A DNA stretch of 64,000 nucleotides from Anditalea andensis (GCF_000714815.1 NZ_JMIH01000022.1:124001-188000), one strand, 5' to 3'. Counted from the first letter of the stretch, positions 27,963 to 37,871 are shown. Notes: a model not told the origin generated them from the letters alone. A program made the numbers and translations.

Positions 27963-29426
27963 TTACCCAATCATCTCCGTGGTAATCTTCGCTGATAACA
28001 AACAAAGCGGAATCCCTCCTCCCGGATGAACGGAACCGCCGCAGAAGTACAGATTTTTGATATCTGAAGAGTAATTGGCATGACGAAGAAATGCTGCATA
28101 TCTGTTGTTTGAACTGTTGCCATACAATGCCCCGTTTGCAGATGAGGTTTTGCTTTCTATAGTTCTGGGATCAAGGATTTCTTCTGCCTCAATAAGTGGA
28201 GCTATGTCGGTACCCAAGGTACGATTGATTTTTAGGATAATGTTTTTTCTAGCTTCAGCTATCAGCTCATCCCAGTTTTGGCCCTGGTTATTGGGCACAT
28301 TGATCATGGTAAACCAGTTCATACAGCCTTCAGGTGCATCATCTGGCTTATAAATAGAGGTGATGTTAATATAAACAGTAGGATCTTTATAAATGGAATG
28401 TCGATTAAATATATGGTCAAACTCTGTTTGATAATCTTCACTAAAAAGGATATTGTGTAAGTTCAATTCTTTATAAACTTTTTTGATACCCCAGTAAAAA
28501 ATAAGGGCTGAACTGGACTTAGGTTGGTTAAGCAGGAATTTAGGTTGCTTCTCGTCTTTCAGGATGGTCTTATATGCATTGACCATATCCATATTATTCA
28601 CCACGATGTCTGAAAGATAGTCCTTTCCCCCAGATCGGATGCCAATAGCATGATTATCGGCCACCAGTACTTTATCTACCTTTGAATCGAAATAAAATTT
28701 AATCCCTAAATCAAGTGCTAGATTATAGAGGCTTTGAGTGATGTCATACATTCCCTTTGTGGGAAAGAAAGCACCGATGTTAAACTCCAGGTGTGGAATG
28801 ATATTGAGTGTAGCAGGTGTCTGGTATGGGTTTGAACCGTTGTAAGTCGCATAACGGTTAAAGAGCTGCACCATCTTCGGCTGTTTGAACTGTCTGGCAT
28901 TAGCCGCATTCATGGTGCTGAATATGCCCAGTTTTCCCATTTGAAAAGTAAATTTGAGTGCCTGGGCATTTAACCAAGTACTCCATCTATGCATGGACCG
29001 GTGCATGAAAAGTGGTGACAAACTGTTATATATAAAAGCAGATTTTTTTAAATTTTGTCTGACATGTTCAGCAGGTTCTCCCAGCTGGGATTCTACTTCC
29101 TTTGCAAATTTATCTATATCTGCATAAGCCTTTACCTGTTTGCCGTCTTCCCAAAAATAATGGCAGGCTATAGGAAGTTTGATATAACTGAAATATGTTT
29201 GGGGATCTTTTCCTGCCAGTATAAAGAGGTCCTCCACTTCTTCTGGGAGAGTAAACAATGAAGGACCGAAATCAAAGCGATATTCTTTAATGGTAAACTG
29301 AGAAAGTTTTCCTCCAGGGGATGCATTGGCTTCAAAGACATCCACTTCATATCCCTTTACCTTAAGCCTGATGGCTGCCGCCAAACCGGCGATTCCGGAA
29401 CCTATTATAATGGCATTTTTATTCAT
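27963..29426 (-). CDS. crtD: CrtD-type carotenoid desaturase (1-hydroxycarotenoid 3,4-desaturase family)
   Basis: A 487-residue FAD-dependent oxidoreductase of the phytoene desaturase superfamily. The Rossmann motif is at the N-terminus (IIGSGIAGLAAAIRLKVKGY) and the C-terminal FAD/substrate motif is GGSVHPGGGIPLCL. The first segment reads ASPGGKL...FDFGPSLFTLPEEVEDLF, which fits CrtD better than CrtI (CrtI usually has GGRA). CrtD adds a double bond at the 3,4 position of acyclic hydroxylated carotenoids, as in saproxanthin/myxol or flexixanthin-like pigments. No other carotenoid gene is in the window, so the pathway must be completed elsewhere. Confidence 0.82.
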   Translation of the reverse strand: MNKNAIIIGSGIAGLAAAIRLKVKGYEVDVFEANASPGGKLSQFTIKEYRFDFGPSLFTLPEEVEDLFILAGKDPQTYFSYIKLPIACHYFWEDGKQVKAYADIDKFAKEVESQLGEPAEHVRQNLKKSAFIYNSLSPLFMHRSMHRWSTWLNAQALKFTFQMGKLGIFSTMNAANARQFKQPKMVQLFNRYATYNGSNPYQTPATLNIIPHLEFNIGAFFPTKGMYDITQSLYNLALDLGIKFYFDSKVDKVLVADNHAIGIRSGGKDYLSDIVVNNMDMVNAYKTILKDEKQPKFLLNQPKSSSALIFYWGIKKVYKELNLHNILFSEDYQTEFDHIFNRHSIYKDPTVYINITSIYKPDDAPEGCMNWFTMINVPNNQGQNWDELIAEARKNIILKINRTLGTDIAPLIEAEEILDPRTIESKTSSANGALYGNSSNNRYAAFLRHANYSSDIKNLYFCGGSVHPGGGIPLCLLSAKITTEMIG

Positions 29427-29502
29427 GGGACCTTAACTGTACTTTTGCTTTTCTGTTTGATAATAGGATACATATTTATCTCATTTCTTCAATTAATGAT
29501 CC

Positions 29503-29540
29503 TAAAAAAAATAAGCCCAAGATTTCTCGAGGGCTTTATT
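29503..29540 (-). terminator. Intrinsic terminator of glyS
   Basis: On the minus strand an AAGCCC / GGGCTT stem with a 12-base loop is followed by a run of T, 27 bases after the glyS stop codon. Confidence 0.75.
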
Positions 29541-29562
29541 TAAAATTCTGATACCTGTCTTC

Positions 29563-31029
29563 CTAAATTTTCTCAAATATTCTTCTAAAGCTGCAGGCTT
29601 CGCTCAGTTCACCGTGAAGTGCATCAATACGAACCCTTACCTGGTCGGTAGTATCTCTATGCCGGATGGTGACGGTGTCATCCTCCAGTGTCTGATGATC
29701 TACCGCAATACAGAATGGCGTACCTATGAGATCTTGTCTGGTATAGCGCTTGCCTATTGAACCTGCATCTTCATAAATGATATTAAAGTCATATTTGAGC
29801 TTCTCAAAAATTTCTTTCCCTTTCTCAGGCAATCCATCTTTTTTGGTCAGCGGAAGTATGGCGGCTTTCACCGGCGCGATGGCAGGATGAAATTTTAAAT
29901 ATACCCTGCTTTTACCATCCGCCACTTCATCTACGAAAGCATTGCAAAAGGTCATCAAAAATAACCTGTCGGCCCCTATGGAAGTTTCGATTACATAAGG
30001 AGTATAGTTTTGGTTGATCTCCGGATCAAAGTACTGCTGTTTCTTTTTTGAAAACTCCTGGTGCTGTTTCAAATCGAAATCTGTACGGGAATGTATACCT
30101 TCTACTTCCTTAAACCCAAATGGGAAATCATATTCGATATCCATAGCGGCGTTGGCATAATGCGCTAATTTTTCATGGTCATGTTTACGGATTTTTTCCT
30201 CTGGAATGCCTAGTGCCTTATGCCACTTCATACGGGTATCAGCCCAGTTTTTATACCATTCCATCTCGGTACCAGGGCGGACAAAAAATTGCATTTCCAT
30301 TTGTTCAAATTCCCTCATCCTGAAAATAAACTGACGGGCCACTATTTCGTTTCTAAAGGCTTTACCGATTTGGGCTATACCGAAAGGCACTTTCATCCTA
30401 GCTGTTTTTTGGACGTTAAGGAAGTTGACAAATATACCTTGGGCAGTTTCTGGCCTTAGGTATATAGTAGAGGAATCCTCTGCCACAGCGCCCACCTGGG
30501 TAGAAAACATCAAGTTAAACTGACGTACTTCCGTCCAGTTGGTAGTACCGGATATCGGGCATTTAATAGCTTCATTTATGATCAGTTCTCTTATGCCTGC
30601 CAGGTCTTCAGCTTCAAGCAATTTACCCATGGCAGATAACAGGGACTTTGATGCTTCTATATTTCCTTCCTTCTCGAGCGCAGCAGCTTTATCTTCTATC
30701 AGTACATCAGCACGGTATCGCTTTTTGCTATCTTTATTATCGATCATAGGATCATTAAAGCTGTCCACATGTCCTGAGGCTTTCCAGGTAGTGGGATGCA
30801 TAAATATGGAAGCATCTATGCCCACAATATTATCATTCAGTCGGGTCATGGTCTCCCACCATAGCCTTTTTAGGTTATTCTTAAGTTCTACCCCATAAGC
30901 CCCATAGTCATAGACAGCCTGCAGGCCGTCATATATTTCTGATGAGGGATATACGAAACCATATTCCTTTGCGTGGGCGATTATATCTTTTAATTGAGAA
31001 ATTTCTTGGGTCTGTTCTTGTTTTGCCAT
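29563..31029 (-). CDS. glyS: Glycine--tRNA ligase (single-chain class II type)
   Basis: A 488-residue glycyl-tRNA synthetase of the homodimeric type, not the alpha/beta heterotetramer. It has the N-terminal signature (GFVYPSSEIYDGLQAVYDYG), RPETAQGIFVNF, motif 2 (GKAFRNEIVARQFIFRMREF), motif 3 (ETSIGADRLFLMTF) and a C-terminal anticodon-binding domain (APVKAAILPLTKKDGL). Start at 31029 fits the family N-terminus; the next Met is beyond residue 60. A promoter-like pair ends only five bases before this start (see findings). Confidence 0.97.
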   Translation of the reverse strand: MAKQEQTQEISQLKDIIAHAKEYGFVYPSSEIYDGLQAVYDYGAYGVELKNNLKRLWWETMTRLNDNIVGIDASIFMHPTTWKASGHVDSFNDPMIDNKDSKKRYRADVLIEDKAAALEKEGNIEASKSLLSAMGKLLEAEDLAGIRELIINEAIKCPISGTTNWTEVRQFNLMFSTQVGAVAEDSSTIYLRPETAQGIFVNFLNVQKTARMKVPFGIAQIGKAFRNEIVARQFIFRMREFEQMEMQFFVRPGTEMEWYKNWADTRMKWHKALGIPEEKIRKHDHEKLAHYANAAMDIEYDFPFGFKEVEGIHSRTDFDLKQHQEFSKKKQQYFDPEINQNYTPYVIETSIGADRLFLMTFCNAFVDEVADGKSRVYLKFHPAIAPVKAAILPLTKKDGLPEKGKEIFEKLKYDFNIIYEDAGSIGKRYTRQDLIGTPFCIAVDHQTLEDDTVTIRHRDTTDQVRVRIDALHGELSEACSFRRIFEKI

Positions 31030-31034
31030 AGGTA

Positions 31035-31064
31035 CAAAAATAGGTAAAAAGGAATAGTTAACAA
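31035..31064 (-). promoter_or_regulatory. Candidate promoter immediately before glyS
   Basis: On the minus strand ATTG (TTG at 31064-31062), a 19-base spacer, then TATTTTTG at 31042-31035, an exact TAnnTTTG. Only five bases separate it from the ATG, predicting a leaderless or nearly leaderless transcript. Confidence 0.45.
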
Positions 31065-31259
31065 TTTAAAAATAGGGGATTTGCTAAATAGATGCTTATC
31101 TAAAAAGGACAAACCCTACTAATCATAGATATGTAGGATATCAATTTAGTATGAGAAGTATGACTTTTTACTTTATGAATCAAATATTACATTGATTTAT
31201 TATATATTTTATGGTTATTATTAGGATTTTTCTTTTATTTTTCATAAATTAAACGTTTA

Positions 31260-31267
31260 TATTTTTG
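31260..31267 (+). promoter_or_regulatory. -7 box (TATTTTTG) of the 60-residue membrane protein gene
   Basis: Exact TAnnTTTG match, 19 bases before the ATG at 31287. No strong -33 box was seen. Confidence 0.45.
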
Positions 31268-31286
31268 AATCACTAACTAAATTATT

Positions 31287-31469
31287 ATGAAAAATCTATC
31301 GATTAAGCGTTATGTATTGAATTTGTTTATGATGATGATCATGATGGTTTCACTTTCTAGCTGTGAAGTCATTGGGACCATTTTTGAAGGGGGCGTGATC
31401 ATCGGGATTATAATTGCTGTTATTGTAATAGGGATTATATTTTGGCTATTCCGGAAAATGAGTAGTTAA
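31287..31469 (+). CDS. Small membrane lipoprotein, function unknown
   Basis: A 60-residue protein. The signal sequence ends in a lipobox (SLSSC) and is followed by a short loop and one strongly hydrophobic Ile/Val helix (GGVIIGIIIAVIVIGIIFWLF) with a basic tail. Similar small proteins are widespread in Bacteroidota and often carry the mistaken name phosphatidate cytidylyltransferase; no enzyme motif is present. It has its own -7 box and a hairpin behind it, so it is probably expressed as a single-gene unit in the envelope. Confidence 0.72.
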   Translation: MKNLSIKRYVLNLFMMMIMMVSLSSCEVIGTIFEGGVIIGIIIAVIVIGIIFWLFRKMSS

Positions 31470-31474
31470 CCATA

Positions 31475-31512
31475 TAAAAAAAAGCCTGACATATCTAACT
31501 GTCAGGCTTTAT
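31475..31512 (-). terminator. Bidirectional terminator between convergent small genes
   Basis: A perfect 10-base-pair stem (AAAGCCTGAC / GTCAGGCTTT) with a 10-base loop. The minus strand has the longer T run, serving the gene ending at 31562; it can also stop the plus-strand small gene. Confidence 0.8.
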
Positions 31513-31561
31513 ACAAGAATGGATTTATTGGTCCATTTGAAGATAGGTTTATTTTAAGATA

Positions 31562-32020
31562 TCATGCATTAACCGCTTTTTTGTAATATAAAAAACCCAA
31601 TGTTACCGTGCTGAGGAAAAATATAAAAGCCAGCCATTCATAGGTTCGGGATTTTTCCACTTCCATTTTGCTATTTGCCTCAGCCAGTGCTCTTTTAAGC
31701 TTGGAGATATCCTGTTCCTGCTTTTGTACGATGTATTTATAATCATCCTTTTCGTAAGAAACCTCTACCACTTCCCTTTCTCTTATAAATTCCAGTTCTT
31801 CCATTATCTGGTTATCTTTTTGGATAATCCGTTCCATCCAGGCATTGGTTTCGGTCATATCTTTTTTGGTACGGTTACCAAAAATGCCTGATTTTTTATT
31901 TTCTGCTTGTCTCCATTGCTGATGGAGATTTTGTCTTTCCTGGACAAGTTTGTTGAGCTTTTCCTGGGCGGTGACAATAATTGGGCACAGCATTAATATA
32001 ACGATAATCAACGTTTTCAT
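31562..32020 (-). CDS. Exported coiled-coil protein with C-terminal membrane anchor, function unknown
   Basis: A 152-residue protein with a cleavable signal peptide (ends VTAQ). A charged, heptad-like region follows at about 20-125 (rich in E, K and Q, predicted coiled coil), with one membrane helix at about 130-147 (WLAFIFFLSTVTLGFLYY). The orientation suggests a periplasmic coiled coil held in the inner membrane by its C-terminus. No family is recognised. It lies 54 bases downstream of the next minus-strand gene and may share its transcript. Confidence 0.7.
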   Translation of the reverse strand: MKTLIIVILMLCPIIVTAQEKLNKLVQERQNLHQQWRQAENKKSGIFGNRTKKDMTETNAWMERIIQKDNQIMEELEFIREREVVEVSYEKDDYKYIVQKQEQDISKLKRALAEANSKMEVEKSRTYEWLAFIFFLSTVTLGFLYYKKAVNA

Positions 32021-32074
32021 TTGGATTTAATATTTTTCAGGACTCCGTTTATCAAAATCCATGCCTATGAATGG

Positions 32075-32443
32075 TCATGACTTTAGTCTCTTCTTTTGCT
32101 TCCGTTTGATGGACGTCCTTCTGTTCAGGGTATAAAAATTATATATAAAATTCACTGAGAGCGCGGTTATCGTCAAGGCTGGAAAGAAGTCAGGCATCAT
32201 GGTCTTGATGCCAAGCAATATTAAGAGGGTAGCCAGGAGACCTAGTTTATAGGAGGTGTGTTTTTCTGAATAAAATTTTTTTCCTAAGGCTAAGCTCGCC
32301 ACCTCAAAAACGGCTACCAAGATAATGCAATAAGTCAACAGGGCCCGGGTACTGGCTCCCAGGAAAAATGATCCACCGATCCCTACCATAACCACTAAGA
32401 CAAAACTTATAGTATGCAGCGCTTGATTTACTTTAGTATTCAT
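32075..32443 (-). CDS. Small integral membrane protein, function unknown
   Basis: A 122-residue protein with four hydrophobic segments (ISFVLVVMVGIGGSFFLG, ALLTYCIILVAVFEVASLAL, LGLLATLLILLGIKTMM and ALTITALSVNFIYNFYTL) and a very basic C-terminal tail (RRTSIKRKQKKRLKS), which should face the cytoplasm. No catalytic motif or family is recognised. It is the first gene of a two-gene minus-strand unit. Confidence 0.68.
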   Translation of the reverse strand: MNTKVNQALHTISFVLVVMVGIGGSFFLGASTRALLTYCIILVAVFEVASLALGKKFYSEKHTSYKLGLLATLLILLGIKTMMPDFFPALTITALSVNFIYNFYTLNRRTSIKRKQKKRLKS

Positions 32444-32623
32444 TAAGTCTGGGTTTAATGTTCATCAATGTAAGTTATTGGCATTACAATTCAAATTTTA
32501 ATTAAAAATATACGCTTTTCCTTACAAATTTTAAAAAAATGAAATAAAATTTTAGCTGTATATATTCCGCTTCTATAAATTTTTATACTTATATGAATTA
32601 GTTTATAAAAAATATATATGTTT

Positions 32624-32651
32624 TTTGAATAATTTAATCAAATTATATTTG
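32624..32651 (+). promoter_or_regulatory. Promoter of the SusC/haloperoxidase locus
   Basis: TTTG at 32624-32627, a 16-base spacer and TATATTTG at 32644-32651 match the Bacteroidota consensus. It lies 63 bases before the SusC start codon. Confidence 0.7.
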
Positions 32652-32714
32652 CTTTTAATGGGATAGATTATTTAATTTGGTTAAGTGTATAATTAACAAT
32701 TAACCTATTCCCAA

Positions 32715-35700
32715 ATGAAAAAACCCTTTACTTATCTAAAGCTATTATGCTTTTTAACATTGATGATATTGTGGGGTGTCCCAAAATCATCGTTTGCGCA
32801 GTCGCGGGTGATCACCGGGGCAGTATTGTCGGGGGATGATTACCTCCCGCTACCTGGTGTCACTGTAATGGTAAGAGGCACTACCAGAGGGACCGTCACT
32901 GATATGGACGGTCAATTTAGCATCCCCGTCAATGCAGGTGATGAAGCTATTACGCTTTCCTTCGTGGGTTTTGCACCCCAGGAAATACCTATAACCAACC
33001 AAAACCGCTATGAAATAACCCTATTGCCTGACATGCAGTCATTGAGTGAAGTGATAGTGGTAGGTTACGGTGAGCAGAAAAAGGAGACGATCACCGGATC
33101 TGTGGTAACTGTAAAGGGTGCTGAGCTGGCCAGGTCCCCTGCACTGAACCTCACGAATTCCATAGCTGGGAGGATGGCTGGTGTGGTGGCTGTAAACAGA
33201 AGCGGTGAACCGGGTTATGATGGTGCAGGGATCAGGATCCGGGGCTCTAATACGCTCGGTAACAACGATGCCCTGATTGTAATAGATGGCATACCTGCCA
33301 GAACAGGGGGTATAGATAGATTGAATCCAAATGACATTGAATCTATTTCTGTACTTAAAGATGCCTCTGCTGCGATATATGGTGCTAGAGCTGCTAATGG
33401 TGTAATTTTAGTTACTACTAAAAGAGGAAAAACAGGTAAGCCTCAGCTCAGTTACCAGTTTAACCAAGGGATGGCCCAGCCTACGGTTATTCCAAAATTA
33501 GCCAATGCTTCCCAGTATGGCCGTATGCTCAATGACCTGAATGTATATGAGCTTCCTGTGAACGAATGGCAAGCGGCCAATGATGCCTTCAGAAATACAG
33601 GTGTGTATCAAAGGCCAAATGGCCAGTTAAGAAATGCGCCCTTTAGCCCAGAGGCTTTGGCCCTATATGAAGCAGGTACTGATCCCTGGAACTACCCAAA
33701 CACAGATTGGTATGCTGAAACGTTAAAGCCATGGTCTCCGCAGTCCAGACATAATGTGCAATTGACTGGCGGTAATGATGATATCCGGTATATGGCTTCT
33801 GTAGGGTATCAAAATCAGGATGCTTACTACAGAAATTCTGCGGCTGGATACAAGCAATATGACATGCGGCTGAATGTAGATGCCAAGGTTAATGAATATA
33901 TCGATCTTCAGATCGGTGTACTCGCAAGACAGGAAGTTAGGTTTTTTCCTACCCGGCCAGCAAGTGCTATTTTCAGAATGCAGATGAGAGGCAAGCCTAA
34001 TGAGCCGGCTTTCTGGCCAGATGGAAGGCCAGGCCCTGATATCGAAAACGGAGAAAATCCCGTGGTCATTACCACCAATGCCACGGGGTATGATAGAGAT
34101 ACAAGGGATTATTTCCAGACCAATGCTGCCCTTAACATTAAGATACCGGGCATAGAAGGGCTTAAATTCCAAGGTACTGCATCAGTGGATAAGTTAAGCA
34201 GATTTCTTAAGAAATGGGAAACGCCATGGATACTTTATCAGCGAAGCGGAGAATTTGAGGCGGACGGGGTTACTCCTGTATTGCTTCCGACCGAAAGAGG
34301 ACCAGCGGAGCCTAGATTGAGACAAGATAACATAAACCAATTAAATATACTTTTGGGGGGTGTGTTCACCTATGATCGAAAAATAGGGGACCATGGTTTT
34401 CAGATTTTAGCTGGTACCAATAAAGAGACTGTACAAGGAGATGATTTCTGGGCATATAGGAGATTTTTCATCTCTCCAGCTATCGACCAAATGTTTGCCG
34501 GTGGAGATGCTGAAAAGGATAATGGCGGCGGAGCTTTTGAACGGGCGAGACTTAACTATTTCGGTAGAGTGGCCTATAATTATAAGGAAAAGTATTTAGC
34601 TGAATTTCTTTGGAGATATGATGCTTCTTATATTTTTCCAAGAGAGACCCGATATGGATTTTTCCCGGGCATGATGCTGGGATGGGTAGTCTCTGAAGAG
34701 AACTTTTGGAAAAACAACTTAAGAAATTTTGAATTTTTCAAAATCAGAGGTTCGTGGGGACAGATGGGCAATGACCAGATATTCTACGATCAAAATAACG
34801 ATGGAACTCAAACCTTACAGGAATACCAGTTTATGTCCACCTATGGCTTTAGAAGCCATATACTGGAAGGTGCAGAGAGCAAAACGCTTTTTGAAACCAG
34901 GGTCCCTAATCACAATATTACTTGGGAGGTGGCTACCAATTCAAACATCGGTATAGAAGGGCAGATGTTTGATGGAAAATTGTATTTTGAAGCGGATGTT
35001 TTCTATAATCTCAGGACGAATATTCTGTGGAGAAAAAATGCTTCTGTACCTCAGAGTACAGGATTATCCGCTTTATTGCCTGCTGAAAATATAGGGGAAG
35101 TAGAAAACAAAGGCTTTGACCTGATGCTGGGCTATAGAGGTTTTAAAGGAGAATTTAATTATAGCGTCAGTGTAAACGGCGGATATGCCAAGAATAAAAT
35201 ATTATTCTGGGATGAACCCCCAGGAGCCCCAGCATGGCAAAGGTCCACCGGAATGCCTATGGGATCTCCCGGGCCGATATATATCTATGACGGTGTTTTT
35301 AGAGATCAGGCAGATATAGATAGAAATACTCTGGATTACTCTGCTATCACGAATGAACTTCGTCCCGGTGATATGAAATTTAAAGATGTGGACGGTGATG
35401 GTGTCATTACCCCCTTAGACAGGGTCCGCTTGGACAGGAACAATATCCCGAGGTTTCAGGGAGGTGTAAATATGACTGCCAATTTCAAAAACTTTGATCT
35501 GGCAGTTTTATTCCAGGGAGCAGCCGGTGCCCTTACTTTCGTAAGCGCAGGTGAATCTGGAAATATTGGAAATTACTTGCATGAATTCTATGAAAACAGG
35601 TGGACAGTGGACAATCCAAGTGACGAGCACCCCCGTATCGCCAATAGAAGCGACCAGTATTTTTCATCTAACAATACTTATTGGTACCGGAATAATGATT

Positions 35701-35912
35701 ACATCCGTCTAAAAAACCTGGAGCTGGGATATACCCTGCCATTAGAGCTAGGCCAGAGGGTTGGGGTGAATTCGGTACGTTTTTATGTAAACGGACTTAA
35801 CCTGTGGACCTGGGATAAGCTGGGAGTATATGACCCTGAATCAGATAATTCTACAGGCCAGTATTATCCACAGGCCCGTGTCATAAATGGTGGCTTTACG
35901 GTAACATTTTAA
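32715..35912 (+). CDS. SusC/RagA family TonB-linked outer-membrane transporter
   Basis: A 1065-residue outer-membrane importer. Signal peptide (ends SFAQ), carboxypeptidase-regulatory-like domain at about 32-115 (LPGVTVMVRGTTRGTVTDMDG), the SusC-class linker (VIVVGYGEQKKETITGSV), plug (SVLKDASAAIYGARAANGV) and 22-strand barrel. A DVDGDGVITPLDR loop near residue 895 looks like a calcium site often seen in SusC proteins. It pairs with the SusD gene 13 bases downstream and takes up a substrate held under the SusD lid, using TonB energy. It is the first gene of the locus that ends at 45825. Confidence 0.95.
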   Translation: MKKPFTYLKLLCFLTLMILWGVPKSSFAQSRVITGAVLSGDDYLPLPGVTVMVRGTTRGTVTDMDGQFSIPVNAGDEAITLSFVGFAPQEIPITNQNRYEITLLPDMQSLSEVIVVGYGEQKKETITGSVVTVKGAELARSPALNLTNSIAGRMAGVVAVNRSGEPGYDGAGIRIRGSNTLGNNDALIVIDGIPARTGGIDRLNPNDIESISVLKDASAAIYGARAANGVILVTTKRGKTGKPQLSYQFNQGMAQPTVIPKLANASQYGRMLNDLNVYELPVNEWQAANDAFRNTGVYQRPNGQLRNAPFSPEALALYEAGTDPWNYPNTDWYAETLKPWSPQSRHNVQLTGGNDDIRYMASVGYQNQDAYYRNSAAGYKQYDMRLNVDAKVNEYIDLQIGVLARQEVRFFPTRPASAIFRMQMRGKPNEPAFWPDGRPGPDIENGENPVVITTNATGYDRDTRDYFQTNAALNIKIPGIEGLKFQGTASVDKLSRFLKKWETPWILYQRSGEFEADGVTPVLLPTERGPAEPRLRQDNINQLNILLGGVFTYDRKIGDHGFQILAGTNKETVQGDDFWAYRRFFISPAIDQMFAGGDAEKDNGGGAFERARLNYFGRVAYNYKEKYLAEFLWRYDASYIFPRETRYGFFPGMMLGWVVSEENFWKNNLRNFEFFKIRGSWGQMGNDQIFYDQNNDGTQTLQEYQFMSTYGFRSHILEGAESKTLFETRVPNHNITWEVATNSNIGIEGQMFDGKLYFEADVFYNLRTNILWRKNASVPQSTGLSALLPAENIGEVENKGFDLMLGYRGFKGEFNYSVSVNGGYAKNKILFWDEPPGAPAWQRSTGMPMGSPGPIYIYDGVFRDQADIDRNTLDYSAITNELRPGDMKFKDVDGDGVITPLDRVRLDRNNIPRFQGGVNMTANFKNFDLAVLFQGAAGALTFVSAGESGNIGNYLHEFYENRWTVDNPSDEHPRIANRSDQYFSSNNTYWYRNNDYIRLKNLELGYTLPLELGQRVGVNSVRFYVNGLNLWTWDKLGVYDPESDNSTGQYYPQARVINGGFTVTF

Positions 35913-35925
35913 TTTGCAATCAATC

Positions 35926-37779
35926 ATGAAAAAACATAAAATACTATCTATAGCAACGTCCATGATCATTTTAATGGCAAGTTGTACTGATGATTTTCTG
36001 GATACACAGCCATTGGGTGAAGTTTCTGAAGCTGCCGTATGGACTGATGCCGGACTTGCAGAAGCGTTTGTGACAGAAATATATGGGGGGCTGGGATTTG
36101 GTGGATTTGAGGAGCAGATGTTAGCTTCTCTCACTGACGAGGCCATATTTACACATCCAGGAAGAGATATAAATAATGTAACAGAAGCCCGGTCCAATCC
36201 ACAGAATCCGGGTTGGATCAGCGGTACCAGAGAGTGGGGTAACATGTATGCAAGGCTTAGATCAGCTAACATAGCCATAGAAAAACTGAGCGATCCCCAA
36301 TTTGAAAACACTGGCGGGATAGTAGACCGGCTCTTAGGTGAGGCTACCTTTATGAGGGCTTATTTCTCCCATCAGCTGCTTAGAAATTATGGCGCTTTCC
36401 CTATAGCCAACAGAACATTTGCATTAGGTGAAGATACATTTGAAATGCCCAGAAATACTTTTGAAGAATGTGTAGAATTCATAGTTGAAGATCTGGACAG
36501 GGCTGCACAATTATTACAGGGGAAATCATTGGTGAACGGAAGAACCAATCATGTAGCTGCTTTGGCCCTGAAAGCCAGGGTACTGATGTATGCAGCGAGT
36601 GACCTGCACGACATGCCAACGGCTTCATCAAAATCCGCTATCATTTCTTCTTATAATAACAAAGAGCTCATAGGCTATACCAGTGGCAACAGGATGCAAA
36701 GATGGCAAGCAGCAAAGGATGCCGCGTCTGAAGCATTAAATCTAGTGACTGGTAATGGACTTAATTATACTGAACCTGTAGATAGAGAAACGGCTATCAG
36801 TACCTATATGAATAACTCACTTTCCAGAGGGGCAGGTACCAACGAGATGGTTTTTGGCAGGTATTTCCTAAGTTCAAAACCCGAAGATGGTGGCAGACAA
36901 GGATTATTCAATGGGCCAAACGGCTACAATAACTGGGCAGGAAACACGCCCGTGCAGCTGCTCATAGATGATTATGAGATGATGGACGGTAGCGATTTTG
37001 ATTGGTCTAACCCTGCTCATGCCAGCGCTCCTTATGATAATAGAGATCCAAGGTTTTATTCCACCTTTTTATATGATGGGGCCCAGTGGAAGCCTAGATC
37101 ACCTGCCAATCAGTCTCGTGACCCACTGGGGCAGATTCAGACCGGTTCTTACGAAATCGTCAATTCTGCTGGTAATAAAGTCATACACCAGGGATTAGAT
37201 ACCCGTCAAAGCCCAATTGAAGATTGGAATGGTTCCTATACAGGTTATTATGTACGGAAATTTATAGATCCAGACCCTAACTTAGTTGACCAAAATACCT
37301 GGCAGGAGATACCTTGGCCTGTAATCCGAGCCACAGAAGTGGTGCTTAACTATGTGGAAACCTGTATAGAACTAGGGGAGGAAGCCGAAGCCAGAAATTG
37401 GCTCAATGCGATCCGTTTTAGAGCAGGAATGCCCGCTATTACAGATTCAGGTCCTGCTTTGAAGGAAAAGTATATCAATGAACGTAGGATAGAACTGGCT
37501 TTTGAAGAACACCGGTATTATGATGTACGCAGATGGATGATCGCGCCGCAGACATTAGGAAGGCAGGCTAACGGTATTCAGATCAGAGGAACACTCAAGC
37601 CCGGGGCATCATTATCCATCTACAGATATGATCCACAGCTGTATAATTATACTTACTCTGTATCCACCATCGATCCTGGAAAGGAAAACAGGCTTTGGCT
37701 TGATAAAATGTATTGGATGCCCATTCATTTTGATGAAATGAACCGAAATGGTCTCTTGATCCAGAATCCGGGATACTAG
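35926..37779 (+). CDS. SusD/RagB family substrate-binding lipoprotein
   Basis: A 617-residue surface lipoprotein. ATG at 35926 is chosen over an upstream TTG because it gives a proper signal peptide with lipobox (ILMASC). The N-terminus after Cys reads TDDFLDTQPLG, the usual SusD start. TPR-like helices follow, and the C-terminal family motif is present (NERRIELAFEEHRYYDVRRWM). It forms the lid over its SusC partner. At 617 residues it is somewhat long for the family, suggesting extra binding loops. The substrate cannot be deduced. Confidence 0.94.
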   Translation: MKKHKILSIATSMIILMASCTDDFLDTQPLGEVSEAAVWTDAGLAEAFVTEIYGGLGFGGFEEQMLASLTDEAIFTHPGRDINNVTEARSNPQNPGWISGTREWGNMYARLRSANIAIEKLSDPQFENTGGIVDRLLGEATFMRAYFSHQLLRNYGAFPIANRTFALGEDTFEMPRNTFEECVEFIVEDLDRAAQLLQGKSLVNGRTNHVAALALKARVLMYAASDLHDMPTASSKSAIISSYNNKELIGYTSGNRMQRWQAAKDAASEALNLVTGNGLNYTEPVDRETAISTYMNNSLSRGAGTNEMVFGRYFLSSKPEDGGRQGLFNGPNGYNNWAGNTPVQLLIDDYEMMDGSDFDWSNPAHASAPYDNRDPRFYSTFLYDGAQWKPRSPANQSRDPLGQIQTGSYEIVNSAGNKVIHQGLDTRQSPIEDWNGSYTGYYVRKFIDPDPNLVDQNTWQEIPWPVIRATEVVLNYVETCIELGEEAEARNWLNAIRFRAGMPAITDSGPALKEKYINERRIELAFEEHRYYDVRRWMIAPQTLGRQANGIQIRGTLKPGASLSIYRYDPQLYNYTYSVSTIDPGKENRLWLDKMYWMPIHFDEMNRNGLLIQNPGY

Positions 37780-37802
37780 GATACATCAACTTCCCAAACC
37801 GG

Positions 37803-37842
37803 CAGCATATCTCTAGAGCCTTTTAGAGATATGTTGCTTGTT
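37803..37842 (+). terminator. Possible weak terminator or processing hairpin after SusD
   Basis: A 10-base-pair stem (CATATCTCTA / TAGAGATATG) between SusD and the FG-GAP gene with only a weak T tail. It may lower expression of the downstream genes relative to SusCD and not stop it fully. Confidence 0.4.
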
Positions 37843-37871
37843 TATTAAAATACAGTTTAATATTTTGCCCA

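Noticed and set aside
27963-29426. Phytoene desaturase CrtI
   Set aside because: N-terminal motif GGKL...GPSLFTLP and the overall pattern fit CrtD better than CrtI.
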